A model generated the notes under the pieces. It searched no databases and was not told where the DNA came from. It was given only the letters and a program-made list of their open reading frames with translations. Both the position numbers and the translations under genes were made by a program. DNA of 64,000 bases from Cynocephalus volans (Eukaryota > Chordata > Mammalia > Dermoptera > Cynocephalidae), in NCBI RefSeq assembly GCF_027409185.1, contig NC_084462.1, positions 152,879,490 to 152,943,489 of the forward strand, given 5' to 3'. How positions within the stretch are numbered: the stretch's first letter is position 1; each line of letters begins with the position of its first letter. Shown piece after piece: positions 24,859 to 37,085 of the stretch.

Positions 24859-25230
24859 TAAAAAGAAAAACTTTAGGCAAATTAAATTTAACAGAGTTTA
24901 ATCTGGTGAAGAATGATTCATGAATCACGCAGCTGCCACAACCAGAACAGGTTCAGAGCAACTCCAGGGCCATGCGTGGTCAGCTAAGATTTCTAGATCA
25001 AAAAAGGAAAGTGACCTACAGAAAATGGCAGTGAGGCACAGTAACGACTGGATTGGGTACAGTTGGGCCTTTGCTTCATTTGAACACGGTTTGAACAGTT
25101 GGGCTGCCTGTGATTGACTCAGCTCCTTGTTACAAGAGTAGATTACAGTCTGCTTAGACATCAAGTTAGGTTATAGTTCACTCTATCTGAAGAAACCTTT
25201 TAGGCCAAACTTTATTTAACAATAGTGAAT
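24859..25230. repeat. LTR-like dispersed repeat, copy A
   Basis: Shares a series of blocks in the same order with 50179-50570: GAAAAACTTTAG, AACCAGAACAG then TTCAGAG, GGAAAGTGACCTACAGAAA, CTGGATTGG, TTTGAACAGT, and AGTTAGGTT with GTTCA. It therefore belongs to a family with at least two copies here. I think it is an ERVL-class LTR, but cannot name it. Confidence 0.55.
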
Positions 25231-27022
25231 GTGACTCACGCTCATCCACTATTGTCTGTGTTGCAGTACTGCAATGTCCTCTGAAGTTATTAAAGGGTGT
25301 TGAGCTCTTTGCTCCTAGAGTAAATGGCCCCAGACTGCTGTCTTGTTTTTCTTTAAGTTCCTGTCCGCTCTTTTATGCTATTTCTGTCTCCTCCCCTTTC
25401 TGTTTTCTCCCTGGTTGTCAGTTGTTTATCACATTGCTGTCTGCATGCAAGTCTGTATCAGCCCTACACTCTGGACCTTGTCAGCATCTGGAATTGTCAT
25501 ACCTCTGAAATAAAGCTGTGGGCTGAAGACCAGACAACCAAGCTTATTAGAGTTGTGGTGTACAAAGTAAGAGTAAATCACCCGTGAGTGTGATTCTCTG
25601 TGCTGTGCTTTGAGGTGTTTATGAGTGTTTGTACATGAAACTTGTGACATCTGTTGGCTTGTTTCTCAGTTGTCCATATATGAGATGTTTGTTGCCTGTG
25701 TTCCCATTGTGTTTTCCTTATTTTGAATCTCCATGGATTATGATAATAGTGTTAGAGAGCCCTCCGTATTTATGATTATATCTTTTGCAGTCTTTCCTAA
25801 GTACTTGTATTTTCATATGCATTTACCTACATTTTAAAACTACACGATTAGACATTTTATGCCGTTGTTTCTTATTATTCTCATGGATTTTCAAATACTT
25901 ATTTATTTTGTATGAGAATAACATGTACATTCAAATATACATGTATTTTATATGAGTATAATGTACCATGTCACATGTCAGTGAAATAAAACAATATACA
26001 ATAAGTATTTTGGAAGTTTGAAGAAAAAGTTATCTACTCCATCTTTTCATGCATTTCTGTGTTTTATGGACTTCCTCATCTATGAATATCTCATGTACAT
26101 ATCAACAATTTTAATTTTTTTAAAGAAGTATATACTTGGGTGCACAGTAAATATCACTTTCAAATTTTCTATAAATTAATTTTAATCCTGACCTTTATTG
26201 TCAGGAGGCAGGTAAATTCAACACCATTTGGAGGCTTTTCCCCACTCCCCAAGGTTGTGCTAAGGTTTGGGACCTTGGAAAATTCCAGAACATTGAGAAG
26301 AGGCCTTGACCTATCAGTCACCTGGTCACACTGGTTATCTAGGAGATGCCTTTTCTCCCAGCCACACTTGGCCTGCAGGTTCTGTGGCCTCAGATGCCTT
26401 TTGTGCTTACTCCATGGAAACCATTAGTAATGGCCAGAGCCCTGGGTGCCGGCTCCTGCTTCCCTGGGGCAGCCCGAGCTCTTTCCTCTGAGCTCCTCCT
26501 GCATCATACATGGGCTACCTGGGAGCAGAGTACTACTTAGCTGTGACATCACTTTCCTCTTTCCAGTTCAGGAGAATCTTTTTTAATCTGGGGGAAATCC
26601 CTCTCTTTTCAAACTCTACTCTCAATAAGTTTAGGATTTTTTTTTTTTTAACTAAAGCTAAAAAGTCCTGACATAAACCTTCCCTTAGGCAAGGAAGCAC
26701 ACACAATGTATCTATTTAAATGGTGGAATATAGGGAAAAAACACTAATTTCTTTAAAAAAAAAATAGTAGAGTAGTAAGTTGTACAGAAGTAAAGAACTC
26801 AACAGGCCCCTTCTGTTTGGTGTGATCTCCTCTGGAACTAAACCTGTGTAACCAAGTCCTTGTTTTAATAACTCACTGAAGAATATTTAATAATAGTTAA
26901 ATGTTTACATTTTATTGATATAGAGTAATTTCTGAGTGGTGATTTTAAATACTGAGCAGAATATAACATTTTCAAAGTGTTAGATAAATTTTCTAAATTT
27001 GTTTTATCTTATTTTACCTAAG

Positions 27023-27153
27023 AACACTGGAACTATTTTGGGGCTGATGAAAATCTTGGTCCGGTGGCTGTGAGCATTCGAAGGGAAAAACCAGAAGAAA
27101 TGAAAGAAAATGGATCTGCATATAACTACCGAATAATTTTTAGAACTAGCGAG
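27023..27153 (+). CDS. SIPA1L1: SIPA1L1 second coding exon (completes codon 500, residues 501-543)
   Basis: A 131-nt exon (2 nt plus 43 codons) that joins in frame: the first exon gives G and this one AA, restoring Glu500, followed by [12 protein letters not shown]. It is flanked by TTTTACCTAAG upstream and GAG|GTAAGT downstream, and ends in phase 0. The encoded segment, up to [10 protein letters not shown], aligns by pattern with the region of Rap1GAP containing KEHFNYY and the ALG motif. That region is the N-terminal dimerisation domain just before the catalytic domain. The exon is too short to appear as a convincing open frame on its own. It was found from the protein pattern and splice sites. 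Confidence 0.96.
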
Positions 27154-28452
27154 GTAAGTTACAAATGAGAAAGGTTTGAGGCTTCACTGAAGTGGGAAAA
27201 AAATAGACTAGTAGAAGTAGCAAAACAATTAAATTTAATAATAACATATGGTTACAAATGTCTTTGGAATAAACATTTAGGTGGCGATGGAGGTGGGCAA
27301 GATGGTTAGATCTGGATCCTTTCTTTCCATCTAGCTCTGGATAGATGCAATAAATGATTGGTGGGTCTTGATTCACGGAAAGCTATGTTCCTTAAGTGTG
27401 GCTCAAGGAAATTGGAGCCCTCCGAATCCCAAATGGGATGTTTCCTGCCCTGCTTGGGGCAGCTTGAAAGCATCGAGCCAGCTTGAGGAGCCAGGGGACT
27501 TATGGACCAGAAAAGGCCACCGAAGACTTAATTTACTCTTCCAAGCTATTGCTTAGGTCACTTTTGGACCCAAGAAGAGGGAAAGAGACTCTTTTCCTCT
27601 TTCCTCCACTTTCACTTTGCCGTCTCTTGAGACCTAGAATGCTGGCTCTTTGAACCAGGGGCTATCTAAGTGTGGGTGAAAAAAGCTCTTGGAGCTTTTT
27701 AGGAACCTAAATACGTAAAATGTATGTTTTTATTTTAAAATAAAGCTTGGGGTGAAAAGGAAAAGTAAGAGACAATGGCCAACAAAACTTTTTTTTTTTT
27801 AACTCATGAATAGGTTTGGGACTATGAGGTTCTTTGTTTTCTTTCTAAATCTATATAATTGTGCCAGTTATCAATTTATTGCTGCAGAGCTCCTAATTCA
27901 CTTTAGGATTTTTGTTGTGCATTATAAATACCCCATTGAGATATCTAGAAAACAGTGGTTTTGAAAGTAGTTTAAATAGGGCATTTGGCTTCATTTCCCC
28001 CACTGAATGCAAGGCAAGTTTCACAAGTTGGCTTCACTTAGTAATTGTTCCTAAGCTTGAACTCTGGGGAAATTAGAAATGGGATTTTTAAAGGCAAGAC
28101 TTTAGTATCTAATGTGTTGTTTATAGTGGCCACAGAAATGAAGAATTAACATGCTCCAATGTATGTTTTTTCCATGTCAAAGCTAATCATTAAGTAGTGA
28201 AAATTCTTTTGTTGAGCATGAAGAGCACAGAGGATGTACTTGTGTTTTGGAGTTGTAGATAGGTGTTGCTTATTTCTAGCTTTCCAGATCCCACCAGATT
28301 TCTTTCTTTTTGGGGGGTGGGAGGGGATTTATACCAATTTATTTTATATAAAAGGATATTTTCACATAGTAGCCAGCTAGGGGTACCTGGTTTTTTTGTT
28401 TTTTTTTTTCCCCCAGTTGACCTCTTGGCACGTGAGTTGTTTGTTCTGATTG

Positions 28453-29530
28453 TCTTTTTTTTTATTGAAGCATAATTGATAATTGATTATACATATTTGT
28501 GGGGTAGAAAGTTGACTATCAGTAGTTGTATACAATATGTTATAGTCAAATCAGGATAGTAAGCTTATTCATCATTACAATATGTAATCATTCTTTGCAT
28601 CTGTTAACCAATTTCTCATTAATTTCTCATTAACCCTCCCTCCCACTCCCCCTTTACACTTATAGTAACCACAGTTTTGTTCTTTTCTTCTGAAAGTTCA
28701 GTGTATTATTGTGATTGTTGTTTGTTTCTTTCTCTCTCTCTCTTTCTTTATTGTTTATTTGTTTATTAATTCAGCTCCCACTTATAGGTGAGGGACATGT
28801 GGTATTTTTGTTTCTGTGCCTGGGTTGTCTCCCTTAACATAATTTTCTCCAGGCTTATTCATGTTGCTGAGGATGGCAGAATTTCATTCTTTTTTATGAC
28901 TGAGTAGTAGTCCATTGTGTATATGTACAACGTTTTCCTTATCCAGTCATCTGTTGTTGGACATTTAGGTTGGTTCCATATCTTTGCTGTTGTAAATAGA
29001 GCTGTGATAAACATGAGAGTGCAGGTATCACTTCGACATGATGATTTTCATTCCTTTGAGTATATACCTAGTAGTAGGATTGCTGGTTTGTATGGCAGTT
29101 CTGTCTGTAGTTGTTTAAGGAAACTCCTTACTATGCTCCGTAATGGCTATAACTAATTTACAGTGCCAGCAGCAGTGTAGAAGGGTTCTCCTTTGTCCAT
29201 ATCCTTGCCAGCATTTGTTATTCTCTGTCTTTTTGATAATAACCAGTCTAACTGGTGTAAGATGATACCTGAAAGTGGTTTTGATTACCATTTCCCTGAT
29301 GATTAGTGATGTTGAGTATTTTTTCATGTGCCTATTGGTCATTTATATGTCCTCCTTTGAGATGTCTATTCATCTCCTTTGCCCATTTTTAAATTGGATT
29401 ATTTGGGGTTTTTTACTGTAAAGTTTTTTGAGTTCCTTGTATACTCTGGATATTAATCTCTTGTCAGATTTATAGTTTGCAAATATTTTCTCCCATTCTG
29501 TAGATTGTCTTTTTACTCTGTTGATTGAAA
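28453..29530 (-). mobile_element. LINE-1 3' end, antisense
   Basis: Starts with a T-rich tract, then ATAATTGATTATACATATTT and TTTGTGGGGTAG, the antisense 3' UTR. It continues with ACTGAGTAGTAGTCCATTGT, GGTTGGTTCCATATCTTTGC and ATATACCTAGTAGTAGGATT, the reverse of the L1 ORF2 C-terminal coding sequence. An antisense open frame of this block (28917-29156) matches one in the L1 at 42559-42813. It is 5' truncated and disrupted by stops. Confidence 0.85.
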
Positions 29531-29639
29531 TGTCCAAGTCAAATGTTCAAAAAACCATTACCACACGTTTTCAAAGTTCAGTTTAATGTTCAGTTTTTGG
29601 CAACTCTATTTATTTCATTTGTTTAGGCCAGCAAACTTG

Positions 29640-30365
29640 AAGTCGCACTTGACTCCTCTCTTCTCTCTCCTACTCCCCAGATCTGGTCTGTCAGCAGCAC
29701 TTGTTGATTTGCCTTCAAAGTATGTCCAGAACTCGGCTAGTTCTCTACTTCTCCCAGCCTCACTGTTTAGGCCTGGGCCTGCCTGGTTTACTCAGAACTG
29801 GTTTCCCTGCTTCTGCCCTGAACCCTGCCTCCTTTCAACCCAGCAGAGATCCTTTTGAAATGTAATCCAGATCTTGTCATTCCTCAGTTCAAAGTCCTTT
29901 AGGGGTTTCCCGTAACCCTGTGAATAAAGGCCAGTGTCCTTGCTAGCGTGGGAGACGCTGCCCATCAGCTTCTTAGTTACCTCTGCAGACTAATCTCATC
30001 TCTCCTAACTCCCCTGGCTCAGTCTTTTCCAGCCACAGAGGAAAGGCCTCTTTCCCCTTGGGACCACCTCAAGACACCTTTGCCCCAGGGCTTTGATACT
30101 CCCTCATTCTCTCCCCCCATCCCCTTGGTGGCCCCATTTCCTTCTGTCCTTTAGTCATAAATCACAGGGACTTCCTTGGATCTAAAAGTCCTACCCCCTC
30201 CCCCATTTCATATCCAATTCAATGCTTTATTTTTCATTAATACTTAATGCTGTCTTATATATTGTACTTATTTTGTTTGCTTTCAGTCTCCGCTGGAATG
30301 GAAGCCCCATGAGGGTGGGGACTTTTATCTCAGTTGTTCATTACTACATGCCTGATGGACGCCTC
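29640..30365 (+). mobile_element. L2-like LINE 3' region
   Basis: TTCAAAGTCCTTTAGGGGTT, GAATAAAGGCCAGTGTCCTT, CAGGGCTTTGATACTCCCTC, then TTATATATTGTACTTATTTT and GAAGCCCCATGAGGGTGGGG follow the order of an old L2 3' end in sense orientation. The 3' terminal part is replaced by a CCTCCC-rich stretch (30361-30410). Confidence 0.6.
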
Positions 30366-30804
30366 TTCCTCCCTTCCCTTCCTTCCCACCCCTCCCTCCC
30401 TCCCTCCGTTTCTTCCTCTGTTTATTTAACTTATTGCCACTATCTTTTGTGTAATTTTTCTCTTTCCAATAAAAATAATACTTAAATGTGGTTTAATTGT
30501 AATGTTTTTATAAGTCTTTTAATAGAAATAAATTAACAAAAGTCCTTTGATAGAAGTATTTCTGTATGTTGGTCCCTGTCCATAGCTCCTGGATTTTGTG
30601 GGACAGCCACCTCATGTTTTTCATTGAAGCCAGTTTACTAGGTACGTAATGAAATAAGATTTAATTTGTGTTAGGGACTTCTCATATTATTAATTTCTCA
30701 TGCTGATGAATACATCAAGAAAAAATAAAACATGGTCATCATAATGACACCCCAGTGGCTTCAGTAAATGGCATCAAGATAGTAAATATAAACAAACCTC
30801 TTTC

Positions 30805-30978
30805 GGGGGCCGGCCCGTGGCTCACTCGGTAGAGTGCGGTGCTGATAACACCAAGGCCCCGGGTTCGGATCCCATATATGGATGGCTGGTTCGCTCATTG
30901 GCTGAGCGTGGTGCTGACACCAAGTCAAGGGTTAAGATCCCCTTACCGGTCACCTTTAAAAAATAAAAAAATAAAAAA
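30805..30978 (+). mobile_element. Young dimeric tRNA-Ile-like SINE with perfect 17-bp target duplication
   Basis: Two tRNA-like units in tandem: GGGGGCCGGCCCGTGGCTCA with B-box GGTTCGGATCC, then GGCTGGTTCGCTCATTGGCT with GGTTAAGATCC. It ends in an (A)nT-rich tail. The 17-bp sequence ATAAACAAACCTCTTTC occurs exactly at 30788-30804 and again at 30979-30995, which is the mark of L1-driven retroposition. The intact duplication shows a fairly recent insertion. Confidence 0.92.
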
Positions 30979-32146
30979 ATAAACAAACCTCTTTCATTTC
31001 AGTAGAAGTAATTATTGCATAACATAAACAAAAAAAGACCATTCATATATTTCTGGTGTGGCAGTTTGTTTATGAACAAAATTTTATGGCCTGTGAGTGT
31101 TTTTTAAGCATAGGACACAAGGACTTATGAGGACTCTTTTCTTGTTTCTGTAAGTCATTAACAAAAATATCAGTAATAATAATAATTCAAATGTAAAAAA
31201 TGAGTCATTCTGCTCTGACTTCTGTGAAGTTAGCTGCTGTCTTTCTGTGGCTCAGGATGCAGTGATTCACATTTCTGGTCTTGGCTTCCAAATTGAGGAT
31301 ACCTCTAGCTTTTGTGGTTTCATATCCCAAGACGTGCATTATCTCACCAAAGGAAGAGCCCAACAACTGAGTTATTCAGCTGTTTCCCATGATTTAAAAA
31401 CAAAACAAAAACTATTTCTGTCAAATTAGATATTAAGTAACAGGAAAATGTTTTTTATGTGTTACTTGAGAGGAAATCATTTATGAATAAATAAAGAAGA
31501 TACTTATCAAATGAATAGACTGCAAATACCTCAAGTACCTTTTTCTTGTGTTGAGAGTAAGACGATGAATTTTGCCCTTTCTATCCTCACCTCTCTTGAC
31601 TCCATCAGCTGACAAATATTATAGGTTTTACTTCCCTGGTAATTCTTTCTTTGGTTTCCATTTTCCCTGCTAATCCTATATCATACCTTCTTTGCCTGTT
31701 ACCTGAAGACTGTTATAGCCTCCTTCTAACTGTGTTACCTGCCTTCAGTTTCTTCATCTTGCCGTTCGTCTTGCTTGCCAGCTTAATTTCTGAAAGTATG
31801 CCTCGTCATCCCCTTTGGGCCCAATGAGGTGCTCGCCCCTCAGTCAGCATCAGGGCTCTGCTCTTCGTAGCTCGCAGCTTCCTCGTCCACCCCTCCCTTG
31901 TCCTCTCCTTAGTCCATTATAGCAGTCGCTCTGTCCACCTGCGCCTGCTTCTCCCTGTCTCCATACCTTTGCTCGTGTTCTCTCTGACATTTTCTTTTTG
32001 TAGAAATTGCTTCTGTGTTTCATGGTCCCTTTCTAATGCCACCCCTTCAACAAGAGCCTTTCCTTATGCCCTGAGCCAGTCTGATCCGTTCTCTGCCTTC
32101 GAACTGTTTTAGGACCTAACCTTGTTGCACTTTCCTTAGTAAATAC

Positions 32147-32525
32147 AGTTGACCTTTGAACTGTACAGCTCCACTTATACATGGGTTTTTTTCAATAAAT
32201 ACTGAAAAATACTGTTTTCAATAAATTCTTGTAAACAGATGATGTAAACTCATGGTATAAATATCGTAAATGTATTTTCTCTTCCTTATATTTTTTTAAT
32301 AACATTTTCTTTAGCTTACTTTATTATAAGAATACAGTATGTAATACATACAAGTGTTAATCATATATGGGTGTTAATATGTGTTGGTTGACTATTTATC
32401 CATAAGGCTTCAGTCAACAGTAGGCTGTTTGTAGTTAAGTTTTTAACTTGTAGTTAAGGAAGTCAAAAGTTATACGGGATTTTCAGCTGTGTTCTCGTAG
32501 ACCCACGTGATTCCAGGGTTATCTG
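32147..32525. mobile_element. Tigger/MER2-like element, internally deleted
   Basis: Left end CAGTTGACCTTTGAACTGTA, then CTCCACTTATACATGGGTTT and TTTTCAATAAA. The right part has GTCAAAAGTTATACGGGATT and TCAACAGTAGGCTGTTTGTA. These correspond to the ends and body of pogo-related MER2/Tigger elements. The degraded right terminus ends near CTGTA. Confidence 0.65.
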
Positions 32526-33446
32526 TATATCCTTCCTAGATTTCATTCATGGATTTCTCACCTCTTGGCCTTTTACATGCCACACACCTCCCTCAACTTG
32601 TACTCCTCTAGTAGCTTTTGTAGCTCCTGTTGCACAATAATGCCTTACAATCTACATGTTTAATGGAATTTTGATGAGTTTTTTCACCATACAATATTTA
32701 AATTATGTTAACTTTGCCATGTATAAATTCTTGGCAGGTAAGACTACTTTAGACTTCATGTCTGGTTAACTTGTCTCCAGCAAATCATCATTAGATAAGG
32801 AAATGTTTTTGCTCAAGTTTATATTTCATAATAATGGAAGCTATTTTAAGAAATAAAGGAAAATTTAAAGTAATTTCAAGTGCTGTTTACTGTGCTGCTG
32901 TACTAACTATAGTCATTGTCTTATTGTAGCAGCAGTTGGGGATATGAATAGTATATGTTTGTCAGCCCTGCATTATCAAATTTAAAACTTTATTCCCCCC
33001 ACCTCCAAGCCCTTTCCCTTTAATAAGTCAAAAAGGTATAACATCCAAATTCTAAGTATTTCTTCTTCAGATATTTCTCTGGGATACCTCCTTCTTAGTT
33101 TCCTGGTCAGAGTGCTTAGATGCACTGAATAGCCATATAGAGACCCCTATCTTACTGATCGCTTTAAGGAAATGTTATATTTGACGTTTAAGTAAATATC
33201 TTCAGAAGGCTTGATTATGAGTTCCTTTGGACTTGCCTGGGTCTTTTCAAAAGTAATGGTTTCTTTCTTCACATATAAAATATCGTGTATCACTTTTCTC
33301 ATTCTTTCTGCCTTGCGAGCTTAACCAATCAGAAGTCACCCCCCAGCTCTGTAAGGAGCCCCGCCGTCTAGGCCTGCAGTGCATGTGATGTGTTCATCTA
33401 TCTCCTGCCTCCACAGAGGCCTCAACACAGCCCCTGTCTCTTTCAG

Positions 33447-33635
33447 CTCATGACACTGAGAGGTTCGGTCCTGGAGGATGCCATTCCCTCAACGGCAAAG
33501 CACTCGACAGCCAGGGGGCTGCCTCTGAAAGAAGTGCTGGAGCACGTGATTCCCGAGCTTAGTGTCCAGTGCCTGCGGTTGGCCTTCAACACTCCCAAAG
33601 TCACAGAGCAGCTCATGAAACTGGATGAACAAGGG
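33447..33635 (+). CDS. SIPA1L1: SIPA1L1 third coding exon (residues 544-606)
   Basis: A 189-nt exon of exactly 63 codons, phase 0 at both ends, so skipping it would keep the frame. It encodes [14 protein letters not shown] through LMKLDEQG. The acceptor is CTCTTTCAG and the donor GGG|GTGAGT. This segment leads into the RapGAP catalytic domain, which in human SIPA1L1 starts near residue 600. The antisense open frame covering the same bases (33443-33862) is a shadow and includes SINE sequence. An antisense SINE T-run begins only 29 nt beyond the donor, which is unusually close. Confidence 0.96.
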
Positions 33636-33664
33636 GTGAGTTTGGCTTTCAGAGAAGAACGCTC

Positions 33665-33765
33665 TTTTTTTTTTTTTTTGGGTGGCTGACCAGTAATGGG
33701 ATCTGAACCCTTGACCCTGGTGTTATCAACACTGTGCTTTAACCAGCTGAACCAACCAGCCAGCC
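33665..33765 (-). repeat. tRNA-Ile-like SINE, antisense, next to the third-exon donor
   Basis: T15 run, then CAGTAATGGGATCTGAACCC, TTGACCCTGGTGTTATCAAC and AACCAACCAGCCAGCC, the reverse of the monomeric SINE. The flanks CAGAGAAGAACGCTCT and CAGAGGAGAGCATTCT look like a decayed target duplication. Confidence 0.85.
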
Positions 33766-33981
33766 TCAGAGGAGAGCATTCTTGCTGCTCAGGTTTCCTA
33801 TTCAGGTTCCAGAATACAGACCTTAATAAGTTTCTGGTTTTGATGGGGAAAACAGATACCATTTATTGTGAAGGATATTCTCTTTGCAGTTACTCATTTT
33901 CTTTTCTTAACCTTTTTAGCGTTTCTTATCTGATAAAATTCTCTCAGTCAGAATTGAAAGGGTACTTAAACAGTGCTCAAC

Positions 33982-34073
33982 TTTTTTTTTGTGGCTGCCT
34001 GGAACTGGGATCCCAACCCTTGACCTTGGTGTTATAGCACCATACTCTTACTAGATGAGCTAACCAGCCAGCC
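33982..34073 (-). repeat. tRNA-Ile-like SINE, antisense
   Basis: T9 run, then GTGGCTGCCTGGAACTGGGA, CTTGACCTTGGTGTTATAGC and GCTAACCAGCCAGCC. The flanks GTGCTCAACTTTT and TGTTCAACTCTTTT look like a decayed duplication. It lies about 220 bp from the previous copy, in the same orientation. Confidence 0.85.
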
Positions 34074-34214
34074 TGTTCAACTCTTTTGACAGTCTTCCAT
34101 ACATGCAGTGAATTTTTAAAGTATCTCAGAATAAGTAGTGGCATTAATAATAATATCAGTAATACAGTACAGTAAGAATGTTATTACATGAATAATAATT
34201 AATATAGTAATAAT

Positions 34215-34465
34215 AATGGCTAACACTAATGAGCGTTTTTGCCAGGCTTTGTTATAAGTGCCTTAAATATGTTATCCTGTTTAATCTTCCAACTATATGA
34301 GTATGGCACTATTGTTACTCCCATTTTAGAGATAAGGAATCTGGGGGCACAGAGAAATTCAGTAATAAATCCAATTTTACACAGTTAATAAGCTGTAAGA
34401 ACCAGGGTTCAAGCAGTCTGCTTCAAAGCCTGTGCTGTTGGCCACTACACCACACTGTTCTTAAA
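34215..34465 (-). repeat. MIR SINE remnant
   Basis: CAGGCTTTGTTATAAGTGCC, TTTAATCTTCCAACTATATG, CCCATTTTAGAGATAAGGAA and CCACTACACCACACTGTTCT follow the antisense MIR core in order. Confidence 0.7.
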
Positions 34466-35890
34466 ACCCTAGATTTTAAAAGTCTACTAGTACCACCAAA
34501 GATGTATTTTAGCTATGATTTTTAAATATAGTAAATATAGTATAGTATAGTTTAAAATTTGGGTCCTAATCAGTAACAAAGTTAAAATGCTCAAGATTTT
34601 CTCCCTCCACTCTTCCTGTACCTAAATGTGGGGGCTCTTTGGTCGAGATGCAGATGTGTGATAGGATGGTCCATACAGACAGAGGCAGCGGAGGGAAGAG
34701 GATGAAGAGTAGTGATCTGAAAAATTCTCTAACCAGCAAGTGTTATACACACTCTGCTTGGAGTAAGTTGAACATACGGGCTAATTCTGTAGATCTTATA
34801 CTTATGTACTCTTGTTTCATCTCTTTCTGCTAGCATTTCAGCCATAGTGCATCTTAGCAATGGGTGGTAGTAGTTTTAACATTGCATTAAAAAACTTTAT
34901 TTAAAAATAAAATTGGTCCAGGTATTGAATGTCATTTTGTGAACAATTTTTGATGATATTTCCTTAATTAATCAAAAATTCTAATTTTATTAAAATGAAT
35001 AGGAATCCAAAAAAATCATTTTCAAGGTATGTTTATTCTTTTAATTCAGCCAATAAGAAATATATAATGAACCAAGTTGACATAATTTTTAAAATTCTTC
35101 CTTTCTCTATACATTTTGCTTTTCATAATGCACAGGTAATGTTTATTCCATATGTATATCTAAATAATGCTGTGAGTGTCCATGTTTATAACATGTAAAT
35201 TTGAAGAACTTCGAATGGTCTGAAAGACAACTGATGCATAAACTTAACTGTTTTGGGGGCTGTTTTCCAATAAATATTCTGGACATGCATTCTAACAAAG
35301 GAGTAGAAAAATGATAATTAGGTTCAACTTGATTGATTCAGTTGCTATTATTAATAATTTATGATATTAAATTATTGAGAATAAAAACATCTAGACAATG
35401 ATAATATAGTCATACACTTGACACTCTAAATTTATATCAGAACATGTTACTTTATATAAAGGAGGTATTTACTGCTGTTTTCTTTTGTTTTAACTATGTA
35501 TACCTCAATTATAAACATCTTATGGGATTTCTGGCACACTTTGTGCCCTCTGTCAGTGATTGCAAAATATTGGACCACAGATGGTGCCAATCTTTGATCA
35601 ATACTTTATGGTTTCATCCACACAGGAAAGATAAGAACACTATAATGAGTTTAACTCAAAGTTAAATTTATTTAATTCACAAAGTTGGCCATTCTGATAT
35701 TATGACCTTTCTATCCTTGGGAGTATTAAAATATTCCTTCCTTCATCAGTTATTAATGATAGTATATGATAGTTGTTTTCTTTAATGACTTCTCTAGGCA
35801 AAATTAAAATTTGGCAGAGTGAGTTTCTCCAATTTTACTTGGGAAGTAAGTGCATTAAATATGTTATCCCATTAAGTAGGAGTTTCGCCG

Positions 35891-36003
35891 TTAGGCAATA
35901 GTTTTTACTAGGCTGTAGTCCAGAACTAGTTTAAAGCATGCTATTCTATAGGAGCAGCTCTTTATCTGGAGTAAAGGGCACCACCACTTGGCCTCTGTCT
36001 TTT
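35891..36003. repeat. Left arm of a long inverted repeat
   Basis: TTAGGCAATAGTTTTTACTA through GCCTCTGTCTTTT is the reverse complement of 37937-38047, at roughly 90% identity by eye. It shares uninterrupted blocks such as AGGAGCAGCTC and CCACCACTTGGCCTCTGTCT. The arms lie about 1.9 kb apart. Probably two insertions of one unnamed repeat family in opposite orientation. Confidence 0.75.
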
Positions 36004-36954
36004 CTATCTCCATACATAGCATTCAAAGCCAGGCTTGTATTGATATAAAACAGATGACATGCATACTTAGGCTTTCAGTCTGGAGAGTAATTTTGGTAGG
36101 AAATCTCGTTGATGCCTTGGGATCATTTTGAGAAACTGATTATTTTGGTGCCTTTACAAATACAGATTTTAAAAAGGAAATGCTTATCAGTGCAGTATAT
36201 TACACATATGAATCATTGCAAAGCATTTTTAGTTTCCATCTGTGTTGTCATTTTAAAAATTCTCCAGCTTTGTATATCCTTATATTTAAAGAGATTTATA
36301 ATATGATACCAGGAAACTGGACTCACTAAAAGTAATTTTTAAATCTCCCTTTAAATTTTATTTAAATGATTCTATTAATATATCTTTTTACTCTTATTAA
36401 GTGGCTTACATAATTATGCTTGGAAAAAGAAAACACTGTTGGTTATATTGTGGTATTTTGCCTTTCAGATCTTTGGTGCTTTATTTTCTCATTTTATCAC
36501 TATTAAAAACTCAAATTAACAGAATAACAAATTAAAACTTTATCTATAAAATATAAAAGAAATCATTGCACAAAAGTCTAATAATTTTTCATTTCACTCA
36601 ACAGTGATATGTATGTAGGGTTTAAACTAAGCATTTTAATTCCTGAAGAAATTTATTTTAGAAAATGAATATATGCTTTCTGGCTTTTCCAAGCTTTCAC
36701 GTTCTCCTTCTGATACCTTACTGGGCTTTCACTATTTATTGATGTCCATTTCCATTGTTATATAAAATGGCAATGAAAAGATAAAACCAACTTGCCAGTG
36801 TTTTCACACTGGCAAGAATTTAGAACATTTTGTGCCTTAGAAAACTTGGGTCAACTCTGGATTTAGTTTACCCATCATGTTTCGAGATCTTTATTTATGA
36901 GATGATTGAGAGCATCTCTCATGATAAAAACAAATTAGGTAGATATATGTTTCA

Positions 36955-37085
36955 TTATTACTGTGTTCTAATCACTTTACTGGTATCATCTGATTTAATC
37001 CTCCCAGCAACCTTGTGTGGTAGGTTCCAGTTATAGGCTTATTTTACATTCCAGGGAATTGAGGCTTACAGAAGCTTAGTGCCAT
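36955..37085 (-). repeat. MIR SINE remnant
   Basis: CTGATTTAATCCTCCCAGCA, CCTTGTGTGGTAGGTTCCAG and GAATTGAGGCTTACAGAAGC follow the antisense MIR core. Confidence 0.6.

Larger units (their letters stand above)
6730..27022 (+). other. SIPA1L1: Intron after the first coding exon (20.3 kb)
   Basis: It begins GTGAGT and ends TTTTACCTAAG. It holds a MER20-like element, MIR and L2 remnants, MST-type MaLR LTRs in both orientations, an antisense retroviral LTR, an ERVL-like LTR fragment, an 80-bp mariner MITE, two tRNA-Ile-like SINEs and poly(C) runs near 14098-14115 and 17604-17619. These have their own entries. Stretches 6730-8050, 8905-10200, 12000-13850, 18550-20050 and 25250-27000 show nothing I can name beyond short homopolymers. 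23200-24480 is unusually purine-rich and resembles a long old interspersed repeat that I cannot name. 26200-26560 is GC-richer than its neighbours without a recognised feature. Confidence 0.9.
27154..33446 (+). other. SIPA1L1: Intron between the second and third coding exons (6.3 kb)
   Basis: Begins GTAAGT and ends CCCCTGTCTCTTTCAG, a strong acceptor. It contains an antisense L1 3' end (about 28453-29530), an L2-like block (about 29640-30365), a young dimeric SINE (30805-30978) and a Tigger/MER2-like element (about 32147-32525). The stretches 27154-28450, 31000-31550 and 32530-33440 hold nothing I can name. The CT-rich stretch 31560-32140 may be more L2-like sequence. Confidence 0.9.

Noticed and set aside
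33443..33862. A 139-residue antisense open frame over the third coding exon
   Set aside because: It is the reverse shadow of the exon and runs through a SINE.
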